Shown: piece by piece, positions 1 to 9,096 of the stretch
Layout: every line of letters starts with the position of its first letter
How positions within the stretch are numbered: the first letter of the stretch is position 1
Assembly: GCA_017307955.1 (NCBI GenBank)
Contig: JAFKFV010000014.1
Coordinates: 159,939 to 223,938 of the forward strand
Length of the DNA stretch: 64,000 bases
From: Allobosea sp.
Lineage (GTDB): Bacteria > Pseudomonadota > Alphaproteobacteria > Rhizobiales > Kaistiaceae
Direction of reading: 5' to 3'
Notes under the pieces: generated by a model
Told to the model about the DNA's origin: nothing
Database searches by the model: none
What the model saw: only the letters and a program-made list of their open reading frames with translations
Position numbers and translations under genes: made by a program

Positions 1-1
1 G

Positions 2-817
2 GCGGCGCCGGACACGTTCCTCGGCGGTTCCCATCAGGCGGCGCGCGGGCTCATCGACGCCGGCCGCCTCGGCACGATCAAGGCGGGCAGCGCGCACTTC
101 ATGAACCACGGCATGGAGAACTGGCACCCGAATCCTTTCCCGTATTACCAGCCGGGCGCCGGCCCCGTTCTCGATATGGGTCCCTACTACGTCACCGTTC
201 TCGTCAGCCTGCTCGGGCCGGTCAGGCGGGTCGCGTCGCTGGCGACGACCTTCTTCGAGGAGCGTCTGGTGGCGGCGGAGGGACCGAACCGCGGTACGAG
301 CGTCCGCGTTGCGACGCCGACGAACAGCCAGTCGCTCATCGAGTTCCGTTCCGGCGCGCAGGTCCATTTCGCGACCAGCTACGATGTCTGGGGACATGGC
401 CACGCCCACCCGATCGAACTACACGGCACGGAGGGCTCGCTGATGCTGTCCGATCCCAATTATTTCGCCGGCGCGCTGGACATCATCGCCGAGGGCGGCC
501 GCAGCCGGATCGATACCGACGACACGCCGTTCGGGAGTCCGAACTGGCGAGAGCCGCGCGGGGCCCTGATCGGGAATTATCGTGGCCTCGGGCTCGCCGA
601 CATGCTTGACGGTGTCGCCCATGGACGAGGTGCACGCGCCTCGGGCGAGCTTGCGCTGCATGTGCTCGAGGTGCTGCTCGCCATCATCCAATCGGCCGAG
701 GACGGCCTGTTCGTGGAGATCGGGAGCTCGGTCGAGCGCCCGGCACCGCTCGATGCTGCAACGGCGCGCCGCCTGAAGGCCGTCGATGCCCCCGCCGAAT
801 TCGTCTCGGCGCCCTAG
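2..817 (+). CDS. Gfo/Idh/MocA family oxidoreductase, C-terminal part (5' end outside window)
   Basis: The open frame runs in from the left edge (first full codon at base 2) with no stop, so this is the distal part of a longer gene; the ATG at 101 lies inside conserved sequence and is not the true start. The visible protein begins with a stretch containing APDTFLGG and GLIDAGRLG, typical of the middle of NAD(P)-dependent sugar dehydrogenases of this family, and continues into the beta-sheet C-terminal domain (GAGPVLDMGPYYV, ELHGTEGSLMLSDP). The NAD-binding Rossmann domain is upstream and not visible. It lies 14 bp before a sugar isomerase gene on the same strand, a common pairing in sugar or keto-sugar catabolism. 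The substrate cannot be told. Confidence 0.85.
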   Translation, partial: AAPDTFLGGSHQAARGLIDAGRLGTIKAGSAHFMNHGMENWHPNPFPYYQPGAGPVLDMGPYYVTVLVSLLGPVRRVASLATTFFEERLVAAEGPNRGTSVRVATPTNSQSLIEFRSGAQVHFATSYDVWGHGHAHPIELHGTEGSLMLSDPNYFAGALDIIAEGGRSRIDTDDTPFGSPNWREPRGALIGNYRGLGLADMLDGVAHGRGARASGELALHVLEVLLAIIQSAEDGLFVEIGSSVERPAPLDAATARRLKAVDAPAEFVSAP

Positions 818-831
818 CCTAGGAAACCGCC

Positions 832-1593
832 ATGTCGCGCTACTCCGTGTCGTTCCAGCTCTATTCCTCGCGCCTGTTCCCGCCGGTGTTCCCGCAGCTG
901 CCCTATCTAAAGTCGGTCGGCTACGACGCCGTCGAGCTCTGGCCGCAGGCCTTTGAGAGCGACCCGGCCGGCCTCCGCCGGGCGCTCGACGATTCCGGTC
1001 TCCAATGCTCGGGTATGCATATGCCGCTCGCCGGTCTCGTCGCCGAACCGCGCCGATGGTTCGATCTCGCCCATAAGGTCGGCACGGACACGCTGATCCC
1101 GCCCTATGTTCCGCAGGCTGAAAGACGGCCGAGCGCCGATTTCTGGCGTAGCGTCGGCGAGCGCCTCGGCAACGGGGCCGAACGCGCCGGCGCCGAGGGG
1201 TTGAAGGTCGCCTGGCACAATCACGATTTCGAGTATGTCCGCCTCGAGGATCGGAGCCGGCCGATCGATCACCTGCTCGAGGCCGCCGGCCCCAAGGTCG
1301 ATTTCGAGATCGATATCGGCTGGGTGGTGCGTGGATGGGCCGACCCGGCCCGCGAGCTGCGCAAATACGCGGACCGCATCACGATGATCCAGCTCAAGGA
1401 TACGGCCCCGGCCGGAACGGAGCGCGACGAGGGCTGGACCCCGACCGGTGACGGGATCATCGACTGGCCGTCGCTCTATCCGCTCTTCGATGCGACACGG
1501 GCAAACCTGCTTGTCGTCGAGCATGACAATCCGGGCGACTGGAAGCTGCTGGCGAAGCGGTCGATCGACTATATCCGCCGGCTGGTCGCCTGA
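832..1593 (+). CDS. Sugar phosphate isomerase/epimerase family protein (TIM barrel)
   Basis: 253 residues, the usual length of the xylose-isomerase-like AP-endonuclease-2 fold. The N-terminus (SFQLYSSRLFP) and the motifs AWHNHDFEY, FEIDIGWVVRG, MIQLKD and VVEHDNPGDW correspond to the metal-binding His, Glu and Asp positions that line the barrel top in this family. It follows the Gfo/Idh/MocA gene by 14 bp and is probably co-transcribed with it. Members isomerise or epimerise sugars, inositols or 3-keto sugars; the sequence alone does not choose. A second member of the family lies at 9097 beside an ABC sugar importer. Confidence 0.85.
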   Translation: MSRYSVSFQLYSSRLFPPVFPQLPYLKSVGYDAVELWPQAFESDPAGLRRALDDSGLQCSGMHMPLAGLVAEPRRWFDLAHKVGTDTLIPPYVPQAERRPSADFWRSVGERLGNGAERAGAEGLKVAWHNHDFEYVRLEDRSRPIDHLLEAAGPKVDFEIDIGWVVRGWADPARELRKYADRITMIQLKDTAPAGTERDEGWTPTGDGIIDWPSLYPLFDATRANLLVVEHDNPGDWKLLAKRSIDYIRRLVA

Positions 1594-1705
1594 TTACGCG
1601 CGACCGGGAGTCGACTCGACGACGATGGCGCCGATGCGCGATTCGCCTGTGAGGTCGAGTGTCGGCGATCACGCACACGCTGCCCCCGGGCGGTGCGCTC
1701 CCCGA

Positions 1706-2611
1706 TCACTGCGAACGATAGGCCGGGTCCGACCTCGCCGCGAGAGGCTCGGCGATGTGGCGCAGCTTGTCGGGATTGCGGGTGACGTAGATCTCGGTGA
1801 TGCGGCCGTCCTCGATGGCGAAGGCGGTTGTCTGGAGGACATCGCCACGCTCGCGGCTAAGATAGCCGGGCAAGCCGTCAATCCAGACCGGCTCGAAGAA
1901 TTCTGTTCGCACGTCACCCCGTTTCTCACGCGCAACCTGATACAAGCGAAGGAGGCGGTCGAGGCCAGTGATCGGATTGATGAAGGCCGGGACTTTGCCG
2001 CCGCCGTCCGACCGCAGAACCGCGTTCTCGGCAAGAAGCTTCTGCAGCGTTGCGGTGTCGCCACTGGTCGAGGCTGCGAAGAAGGCACGCGCGATCCGCT
2101 CGCCCTCTTTGCGCTCGATCGGGAAGCGCGGGCGCGCGGCCTGAATGTTTCGGCGTGCCCGGACCGCGAGTTGGCGCACAGCCGCGGCTTCCCGGCCGAG
2201 CGCGTCCGCCACCTCGCCAAGCGGCACGCCGAACACGTCGTGCAGGAGGAAGGCCGCTCTCTCCAACGGAGACAGGCGCTCGAGCGCCATCATCAGCGTC
2301 AGAGTGAGGTCATCCTCTTCGAGGCTATCATCCTCGGTATAGATCAGTGGTTCGGGTAACCAGGCACCCACATAGGTCTCACGGCGGGCGCGTGCCGACT
2401 TCATCTCGTCGAGGCACAGGCGTGTGACGACGCGAGCAAGAAACGGATATGGCGCAGCGACACCCTTTCGATCCGAAGCAACCCAGCGCAACCACGCGTT
2501 CTGCACGATGTCCTCGGCTTCGCTGCGTGAGCCGAGCATGCGGTAAGCAATGCGCAGGAGCCGCGCGCGATGTGTTTCAAAGATGGTCGTGGCGTCGTCT
2601 TGCTCGTGCAT
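1706..2611 (-). CDS. ECF41-type RNA polymerase sigma factor (SigJ-like) with C-terminal SnoaL-like domain
   Basis: 301 residues from the ATG at 2611; an ORF reaching 2674 exists, but region 2 (HRARLLRIAYRMLGSRSEAE) begins shortly after the later ATG. Sigma region 2 is followed by the linker motif WLPEPL, region 4 (LSPLERAAFLLHDVFGVP) and a C-terminal NTF2/SnoaL-like extension carrying DGGGK and NPDKL. From recall of the family, WLPEPL, DGGGK and NPDKL are hallmarks of group ECF41, in which the fused C-terminal domain modulates sigma activity instead of an anti-sigma factor. The adjacent gene at 2782 is the expected ECF41 target class and has a matching promoter. It probably directs expression of that gene in response to an unknown signal. 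Confidence 0.92.
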   Translation of the reverse strand: MHEQDDATTIFETHRARLLRIAYRMLGSRSEAEDIVQNAWLRWVASDRKGVAAPYPFLARVVTRLCLDEMKSARARRETYVGAWLPEPLIYTEDDSLEEDDLTLTLMMALERLSPLERAAFLLHDVFGVPLGEVADALGREAAAVRQLAVRARRNIQAARPRFPIERKEGERIARAFFAASTSGDTATLQKLLAENAVLRSDGGGKVPAFINPITGLDRLLRLYQVAREKRGDVRTEFFEPVWIDGLPGYLSRERGDVLQTTAFAIEDGRITEIYVTRNPDKLRHIAEPLAARSDPAYRSQ

Positions 2612-2781
2612 ACGCGTTTGCTCGACCGTGGGTTCTGCTGCGCTGCAATGCCGCTGACGAGGCCTGGCGACCAACTTAGCAAAGAAGCTGGCGGGTGGTC
2701 CCGCTTCGTCGCCATGATCGTCGCACGGCCCCGGCGGGGGGGTTGGTTATGGCGCCGCCCTTCGTCATGCGGCCTGGCAGA

Positions 2782-3237
2782 CTAGGGTCTCGCCTTAACC
2801 GGGAGCCGGAATGGCACGCCAAGCCGATTGAACGCGTTCATCGTCGCGATGACGATCGTGAGGTCCACGAGGTCCTTCGGTCCGAAGGCAGCGCTGGCTG
2901 CGGCATAGGCCTCGTCGGAGGCGTGCGTCTCGCTGACCAGCGTCACCTCCTCAGCCCAGGCGAGGGCGGCCCGGTACTGTTCGGGGAAGAGAAGGGGCAC
3001 TTCGGCCCAGACCGGAACCAGAACCACCTTCTCGATCGGCATCGTTTTGAGCAGGTCGCGCGTATGCAGGTCGATGCAGTGCGCGCAACCGTTGATCTGC
3101 GACACGCGCAAGAAGACGAGGTGGATCAGCTCATGCGGCAGGTCGGTGCCGGTGGTGATGTAATGGTGGATGCCGTAGAGCGCCTTAGCCCCGTGCGGGG
3201 CCACTTCGTGCCAGACCAGTCGCTTATTCTCGCTCAT
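2782..3237 (-). CDS. Carboxymuconolactone decarboxylase family protein (AhpD-like), ECF41 target
   Basis: 151 residues with the AhpD-like redox motif in INGCAHCIDLHTRD (Cys-x2-Cys followed by His), and helices typical of the carboxymuconolactone decarboxylase/alkylhydroperoxidase fold. In ECF41 loci the sigma-factor gene is regularly next to a carboxymuconolactone decarboxylase, oxidoreductase or epimerase gene that it transcribes; this arrangement is reproduced here, with the target upstream of the sigma gene on the same strand and 170 bp between them. A consensus ECF41 promoter lies about 47 bp upstream of the start. Probably a peroxide or disulfide redox protein; its natural substrate is unknown. 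Confidence 0.9.
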   Translation of the reverse strand: MSENKRLVWHEVAPHGAKALYGIHHYITTGTDLPHELIHLVFLRVSQINGCAHCIDLHTRDLLKTMPIEKVVLVPVWAEVPLLFPEQYRAALAWAEEVTLVSETHASDEAYAAASAAFGPKDLVDLTIVIATMNAFNRLGVPFRLPVKARP

Positions 3238-3283
3238 GTCTCGTCCTTGTGCTAGAGCGCCGGAGATCGACGTTCGGGGTCAG

Positions 3284-3310
3284 GACGAGCCGGGCCATCC
3301 GAATGTGACA
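3284..3310 (-). promoter_or_regulatory. ECF41-type promoter (TGTCACA-N16-CGTC)
   Basis: On the minus strand TGTCACA (3304-3310) is followed by exactly 16 bases and CGTC (3284-3287). This is, from recall, the ECF41 promoter consensus. It sits just upstream of the carboxymuconolactone decarboxylase-like gene starting at 3237 and points at it, so transcription would begin near 3278. I found no second copy in the gap in front of the sigma gene itself. Confidence 0.85.
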
Positions 3311-3904
3311 TGCGAAGCTGCATCCCGGCACGAAATCGAGCTCACGCAGCCGCCGGGGAGCGAGAGGTGCGCTTGCGATCAAGGCAACGGCCTTTGCGGC
3401 GACGCGCGGCAAGCGATCTCGTCGAGCGATCGATCCGCCGTCGATTGGGCGTGTTGGCGGCATTGGGCGGGGCGACTCTCGGCCGGCGACACCTCTGCGC
3501 TCAACCCGACGAGTCTGACCTCAACCGCGCTTGCTCGAGCGAGTGCACAAGCGCCGCGCGCGCCGGCGACAAGACAGTCCTGCGAGCCCACGATGCAGAC
3601 GTCACCACTAGATTTCGCCTGGACTATACAATCCGCCAATCCATCAGGGGCGGCCGAGCTGGTTGAGTTCAGATCCGCCGACATCCAGCCTGCCGGCCGC
3701 GACCACGGGCAGGCGCAACCATGCGATGGCCCGACATAGCCAGCAGATTACTGCCCGCCAGAGAAGGCCGTAGGGGACCCAGAGCCCCCCAAGGGAGGGA
3801 TGGGGCTGTCAGGCCTCACAGTGCAAGCAGCCAAACTCTAAAGTCGGGCCCAGATACCAAAAAGCATGTCGTCTGACTTCCGACGGCCGTGGGTTGGAAG
3901 AACG
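3311..3904. other. Intergenic stretch without a convincing gene
   Basis: About 600 bp between the ECF41 promoter and the HNH endonuclease gene. Several overlapping open frames exist on both strands, but none shows a recognisable domain, a ribosome-binding site or alphaproteobacterial codon preference. I see no tRNA, repeat array or strong terminator. It may be degraded accessory DNA. Confidence 0.5.
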
Positions 3905-4804
3905 TCACTGTTTGAAGCAGTTCTCGCGATGCCAGGTGAGGAAATGCGGATGCGGTCGGTCCGAGGCACGGGAAGGCGCCAGCGCGCGGCCGCTGCGGTT
4001 GATGAAGGCCCGAATACCATCCGGATCGTTAGCCTGTCGCGAGACGAGAATCTCGAGATCATCGGCGAGGCTGATCAATCCGCGGTCGAACATCCAATGC
4101 GCCGTGCCCGAGAGCGCGAGGCCGTTGCTGATAATGTCCGGGCCGCTCGCTTCGACCGGCCTGATATGCGCGGCATCGACCTCGGCGCGACCGCCACCAT
4201 TGATGAGCTTCAGCCCGCTGATCGCGCAGCGCTCGTCATAGGCACGTAGCACCACACGGCGGAAAACCCGGTCTCGGAGGATGCGCGAGGTTAGCGACAG
4301 ACCCCGCTCGCGGGGCTGTTCCAACTGGAACGGTGCCTGCTCCTCCCCAAAGCCGCCTCCGAGCGGTGGCGCGCCGATCCGCGGGAGAAGCGCGTCGCGA
4401 TCGTCGAGGCCCACCGCGAGGATACGGTCGAAGTCCGTGGGCGAAAGCGATCGGACTGCAGCCTGCGCGCGACCCGAGATCTTCCCTTCCTCGTTGAGCA
4501 GTCCACGCTCGACGAGACCGTCTGGGTCGGCGAAGGGCACAGGGTGGGCGAAGTCGAGATAGCTGCCCGGTTCGATCAAAGCGAGGAACATGCCCGGCGC
4601 CGTCGGGTCGGGCACGACGCGTTCGATCTTCGCCACGGCAAAATAGCCGCGCGCGCCCATGACCTTCGTCGGCTCATAGTACACGATCCAGTCACCGACC
4701 GTTGCCTCGACGCGGCCGAGATACCGGCGCGGAAACTGATACCGTTCAGCCGGGCTGTCGTCGTAGATCGAATCGGTGCGGTGGACGAAGACGCCGTAGG
4801 TCAT
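3905..4804 (-). CDS. HNH endonuclease with probable EVE/PUA-like N-terminal domain
   Basis: 299 residues. The C-terminal part carries an HNH_2-type nuclease core: Cys in DERCAISGLKL, the first His in VDAAHIRPVE, Asn in IISNGLALS and a final His in GTAHWMFDRG. The N-terminal third (YGVFVHRTDS, DWIVYYEPTKV, GYFAVAKIERVV) has the short strands and aromatic pattern of EVE/PUA-like modified-base-reading domains; that assignment is by pattern and less certain. EVE-HNH fusions are known as modification-dependent restriction enzymes, so a defence role against phage or plasmid DNA with modified bases is a reasonable inference. It lies next to a decayed STAND-like gene, in keeping with a defence-rich accessory region. 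Confidence 0.8.
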   Translation of the reverse strand: MTYGVFVHRTDSIYDDSPAERYQFPRRYLGRVEATVGDWIVYYEPTKVMGARGYFAVAKIERVVPDPTAPGMFLALIEPGSYLDFAHPVPFADPDGLVERGLLNEEGKISGRAQAAVRSLSPTDFDRILAVGLDDRDALLPRIGAPPLGGGFGEEQAPFQLEQPRERGLSLTSRILRDRVFRRVVLRAYDERCAISGLKLINGGGRAEVDAAHIRPVEASGPDIISNGLALSGTAHWMFDRGLISLADDLEILVSRQANDPDGIRAFINRSGRALAPSRASDRPHPHFLTWHRENCFKQ

Positions 4805-5049
4805 GGGCGGAGGATAGCCTGCGCAGACTGCGGCTGCAGTAGCGACACTTGTGGCGAAAGCGGCTCAATGTTAGCCACTGACGCGATGCGCCCATGTCTA
4901 CACGCCGCTGTGAACGGCTGCTCTGCGCCCTTACTCCCGCCGTTTGAGGTCGATCTCATGATCGCTCTAGAGCTGCCAATCCGCTGATTGCCGGTTTGGG
5001 TGACGGCGATTTCCGACTAGTGACGTCCTCGTGCGGGTCGCGACATGGG

Positions 5050-7541
5050 CTAGAGATAACGCACGACATCCTCCTCGCTTCGTTTGCGCTCGGCCCGAAT
5101 GCTGCTCATGAGCAATTCGATTTGCTTTGAAGCCCAATCTCTCACCGCTGGATTCTGGTGACCCACCCATGTCTGCACCAGAGGAACAATAGGTTCGAGG
5201 TACGGCGCCAAACCACCCGACCATGACTTGGGATGCAGCCGGGACGTGATAGCTTCAAGGACTCCCGGCGCGTCGCCGAACTCGGCTACGTATGCTTCGA
5301 GTTCCTTGTGCCATGAGAGAGTACCGTTCGTGTCTCGCTCTGCTATTGGAAGCCAGTCTACCGCAGTAACTGCGCGTTTGCCGGGCTTTGCCCTGACCCA
5401 TTCAAGGAACTGTGCCGCTGGGATATCAATGCCCAGCCCCCGTCCCAAGTGATCCCCGTCAAAGCCGTTATGTATTGCTAATAGGTTCCTGACATAGAAG
5501 CGAGCGTGCCAGGATCTGCTTGCAAGTTTCTTCGCGATCCCGTTCCAGACGGGTTGGGGATGCAGTGGCAGCAACAAGCTCAGCACTTTCCGAGCCGGAT
5601 CGCCTAACTGATAGAATACCCGATCGGCGTCCTCTCGACATATTCCAAGCAGTTGCTTGCTCAACTGCCGCGCGTCCGGCGCGCTGATCGCTCCCACGCC
5701 AATTAGCCGCTTGACGTGGTTCTCAAGGTGATGGCCGTCCATGTTGTTGCGAACGGCGTCAAGCAATTCGGGTGCAACCAGAACGCGCTTCACTTCGTCA
5801 ATCAAGTCCTCGGTTGCCTTCCTCGTGCCCCCTAGAGATACATGTCAATAATGTCGAGGATGGTCCATAGTCCGTCCGCTCCGTGGTTCTCCAACTCGCT
5901 TAGCAATGGCATCAACGCTTTCACGTCAGCGCGCGAGAGACCGAGGTTCTGACACTCCCATGGCTGGATATCGCGGCTCTGAAGCAGCGAAATCACCATC
6001 GAGATTTCGTCGGATTCCAGGCTCCCAGATCCGATGATCGCAATTGCGTGAGAGCGAAGCTTTGGTGACTTCAGCGCTTGCTTCACGAGAGATTTTCCGA
6101 GAGCGGGATCACGCTCATGCACGTCTGATACGAGTCCCCCCAAAAAGCCGCGATTGGGCTCGCCGGGGGAGGCCTCCACCATCGCGAGGGCGTGATTGAA
6201 CACTGCCTTCGGGTCGGCCACCTTCCTCATTGATGCATTTGTGAACACGGAAATGCCGTGTGCTTCTTTGCAGACCATTCGCTCGACTGCGCGGCGAGTC
6301 AGGGTCTTGTCTTGCGCGATGGTATCGGCAATCGCAATCGCTTGCCGCATTGAGTATTCAAAGTCATGCTTCGCTCTATGCTCTCGGGCATAGTTAGTGT
6401 CGGGATCGTGCAAGTCTGTCTGCCAGCCATGGGTATAGAGCACAGCCAATTCGATTGGATCGGCAGGCAGAAGATCGGAGTAGAGCTGGCGTACCTCTCT
6501 TGCCCTCTCGTCGGGCGCGCCTTTGCTTCGATCAAAATAGAGCCAGTCAGAGACTGCGGTGATCGCCTCCGGCCAGAATCCTGAGTGCGATGTCACAGCC
6601 TCTATCATCGCTCTAATTTCTGCCACCGGAAGATGACTAAGTAGGCCGCGAATGTGCGCCGCGAGGTGGCTACGAGCAGTTTCGGCATGTACGTCATTGC
6701 TCGTCGCAATAGTGGTCAACCGGGACATTGCGGCACGATAGAAGTCCCAGACCTCTCTGTAAGTCCGGGGACGCCAGTCTTGCATCGCCTCGGCGCTGCC
6801 GATCTGCTCCACCCCTCCGGTTCGAGTGAAATGCCCGTCTGTCAGCATGCGCCCGAGCGCGTCCACGCAAATCGTGCGCTCTGCGCCATTCGGGGACCTC
6901 AGGCCCTCGTCAAGAATCACTAGGCGAGCCACCGGACCAACTTCTGTCCCGCTGAGGTAGAGTTAGTAAAGCTGCTGAAATGTCCCGGTCGCATTGTTCG
7001 AACAACCTTCGTTCTCTGCGACTGCCGACTTTAGAAGAAGTCTGGCAGCGCTGTCGAACGACTGCTTGCGGAATACCAGCTTGGCAAGCGACCAGACCTG
7101 GTAACGTCGCGCACCTTCAGAGGCCCTCAACTCGTCGACGGTGAGTGAGCCGAAAACTCTTTCGATTGTGCGGACAGCCGCATCCGGTACGATGTGAACA
7201 AGACAATCGAGCGCTTTCGAGCCAGCCTTAGTATTCAAAGCCGCGCAGCTGCCCAAGAGATCTGGCTCCAGCAAGCGCTCTGCAAAGGCGGTCGCTGTCG
7301 GTGAAGTATCCATCCATTTCAGTCGGCGAAGAATGCCTGCCCTTAGTTCCTCGGGCGCCTGACTGAAGAAATCGAGGAGCTTGTCTGAGGTCATCACTGC
7401 GAGTCGGGCGAGGCCGAGACGGGCCGCGAGCGGAACAGGGCAAACCTGAAGGAAATCGCCGCGGCGGGTTATGATGCCGCGCGCTTCGCGCAACGGGCGC
7501 TTGCGTAGTTCACGGCGGCAAGCGGCACCAGCCAAGAACAT
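5050..7541 (-). pseudogene. Remnant of a large repeat protein, resembling the C-terminal part of a STAND-type NTPase; stop codon and frameshift
   Basis: Three minus-strand fragments form one decayed coding sequence. Fragment 1 (7541-6963, RRGDFLQVCPVPLAARLG) ends at a TAA (6963-6965), but the same frame continues at once as LYLSGTE and then LVILDEGLRSP, so this is a nonsense codon, probably from CAA (Gln). Fragment 2 ends near 5832 in DIIDMYL-stop; the sequence resumes in another frame as GGTRKATEDLIDEVKR, which a single lost base around 5832-5837 explains. Fragment 3 runs to 5050. The content is helical repeats (HEAT/TPR-like). From recall it resembles the C-terminal sensor part of large ATP-binding STAND proteins; the NTPase and effector domains are absent, so it is also 5'-truncated. 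Family assignment is tentative; decay is well supported. Confidence 0.7.
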
Positions 7542-7895
7542 GGTCCGATTCGATCACGCGGCAGCGTCCACGAATGTCGAGTTCAGTCGGGCACGGCTGC
7601 TTGCCGCCATCGCCGGCACTGTGCTACCAACTGTGGCACTGCTGTTGGGTCATCGACTTGCAGAATCAATCGCTTACGGGGGCGGGACCTGGGCAAGGTC
7701 CAGTCCTCTTCTGGGCACCAATGGCAACCTGTCGGACCAGAAAGTTCTGGCTGTCGCCAAACTTGTCTTCTGTAATCTTCCGCTGCCGTTCGACCGCATC
7801 TGCTATGTCGTATGAGTGACCGCCGCTTGAACGTATTCGAAGGATGCTGATGTGTGGCTGTGGCGCAGCTTTTGTGCTCCGATCAATAACCAGGC
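7542..7895. other. Gap upstream of the decayed gene, no gene seen
   Basis: About 350 bp between the 5' end of the decayed repeat protein and the AraC-family gene. Short frames on both strands show no recognisable domain. The missing N-terminal part of the decayed gene is not found here, so the truncation point lies near 7500-7541. Confidence 0.5.
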
Positions 7896-8924
7896 TTAGT
7901 CAGGAGTAACCTTCGCGTTCAGGGCCCCGGAGGAAAGGCGGCGGAACGCCGATGGAGACGAGCCGGTGAGGCGCCGGAAGGTTGAAGAGAAATAAGCGCT
8001 CGATCCATAGCCGCATTCGAAGGCGATATCCGTCAGGCTCATGTCAGTGCGCGTATGCAGCAGGAGCTTCGCCCGTTGCAGGCGGAGCGCCGATAGATAG
8101 GCATGCGGCGTGTCGTTCAGTATGGACCGGCAATGCTCGACGAATGCGCTGCGCGAGACCCCGCATTGATCGGCCATGTCGGCGAGCGTCCAGTCATAGG
8201 CGAGATGCTCGTCGAGCCGCTCCAGGAAGATGCGGACCGTCTCGCGCGCGCTGTCGCGGCCAGGTAGCGAATAGTCGTCGCCGAGATCGAGCGTCTTGAG
8301 AAGCGAGACTAGGATGCTGTTCACGGCGAGCTTGGTCTCGGTCTCGGCGCGCGCCGGGTCGGCCTCGGAAAGGAGACCGATAAGGCGCTCGAAATGCGCG
8401 GCGAGCTCAGCTCCGTTCCACATCGTTTGATCGGTGTTCTGTATGATGTGCGCCAACCGCCGACGCTCCGCTTCGGAGAGCAGTATCCAATCCGGCCAAC
8501 GCCAATCCTGGTTCGGGCGGCGGACATTCAGGTCGATGATGATCCAGCCCAGCCGGCTGGCGCTGATAAACGGATCGCCGACCTCATGGATCTGCCAGGG
8601 CCTTGTCACCGTCACGTCGCCGTCGCGCAGGATGTAATCGCGGTCATCGGCCGAGAAAGCGAGGCTTCCGCGGCTGAGATAGGTGATCTCGAGCCCTTCG
8701 TTGCAATGTTCGCCGAGGCCCCAGCTCTGCTGCGCGCGCGCGTCCCAGACGCCGACGGAGCATATGCCGGGCAGCACACGGGGCGGCAGCAGCGTCCCGG
8801 GATAATTGCCGCGCGCCCAGCCCTGAAAGCCCACATCCTCGCGCTTGATGGCCGCCTTCAGCGGCTCGCAGGTGTCGGCGCGGAAGATGCGGCCGGCGTC
8901 TTCGAAGACTCTCGGTACGCTCAT
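7896..8924 (-). CDS. AraC family transcriptional regulator
   Basis: 342 residues from the ATG at 8924, preceded on the minus strand by a GGAGAGAG ribosome-binding site; an ORF extending to 9098 overlaps the next gene and is not the start. The N-terminal half is a cupin-like sensing domain (LEITYLSRGSLAFSADD, VTRPWQIHEVGDP); the C-terminal 100 residues form two helix-turn-helix motifs (WTLADMADQCGVSRSAFVEH and SLTDIAFECGYGSSAYFS). It is transcribed away from a sugar isomerase and ABC importer cluster starting at 9097, sharing a 170-bp intergenic region, so it most likely senses that sugar and controls the cluster. Confidence 0.92.
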   Translation of the reverse strand: MSVPRVFEDAGRIFRADTCEPLKAAIKREDVGFQGWARGNYPGTLLPPRVLPGICSVGVWDARAQQSWGLGEHCNEGLEITYLSRGSLAFSADDRDYILRDGDVTVTRPWQIHEVGDPFISASRLGWIIIDLNVRRPNQDWRWPDWILLSEAERRRLAHIIQNTDQTMWNGAELAAHFERLIGLLSEADPARAETETKLAVNSILVSLLKTLDLGDDYSLPGRDSARETVRIFLERLDEHLAYDWTLADMADQCGVSRSAFVEHCRSILNDTPHAYLSALRLQRAKLLLHTRTDMSLTDIAFECGYGSSAYFSSTFRRLTGSSPSAFRRLSSGALNAKVTPD

Positions 8925-9096
8925 TTCTCTCTCCGGTGGAGACCTTTGCGCGCCTAGCCGCGGCTTGCAAGCCTCGGCCACCGACCAGAAGCTTGGCACG
9001 CGCCATGCCCGCCGACTTTCGAAATCATCCCAGCCCGGAACCGAAAGACGCCAGCTTGGCCTGTCGCTATCGATACGGCAACAATGGGAGGACCAC

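Noticed and set aside
3236..3739. 167-residue plus-strand frame upstream of the ECF41 target
   Set aside because: No recognisable domain, no ribosome-binding site, and it runs through the ECF41 promoter.
5832..6932. Treating the 366-codon frame as a separate gene
   Set aside because: It begins at a GTG in the middle of continuous homologous sequence that is only interrupted by a single TAA, so it is an internal fragment of a decayed gene.
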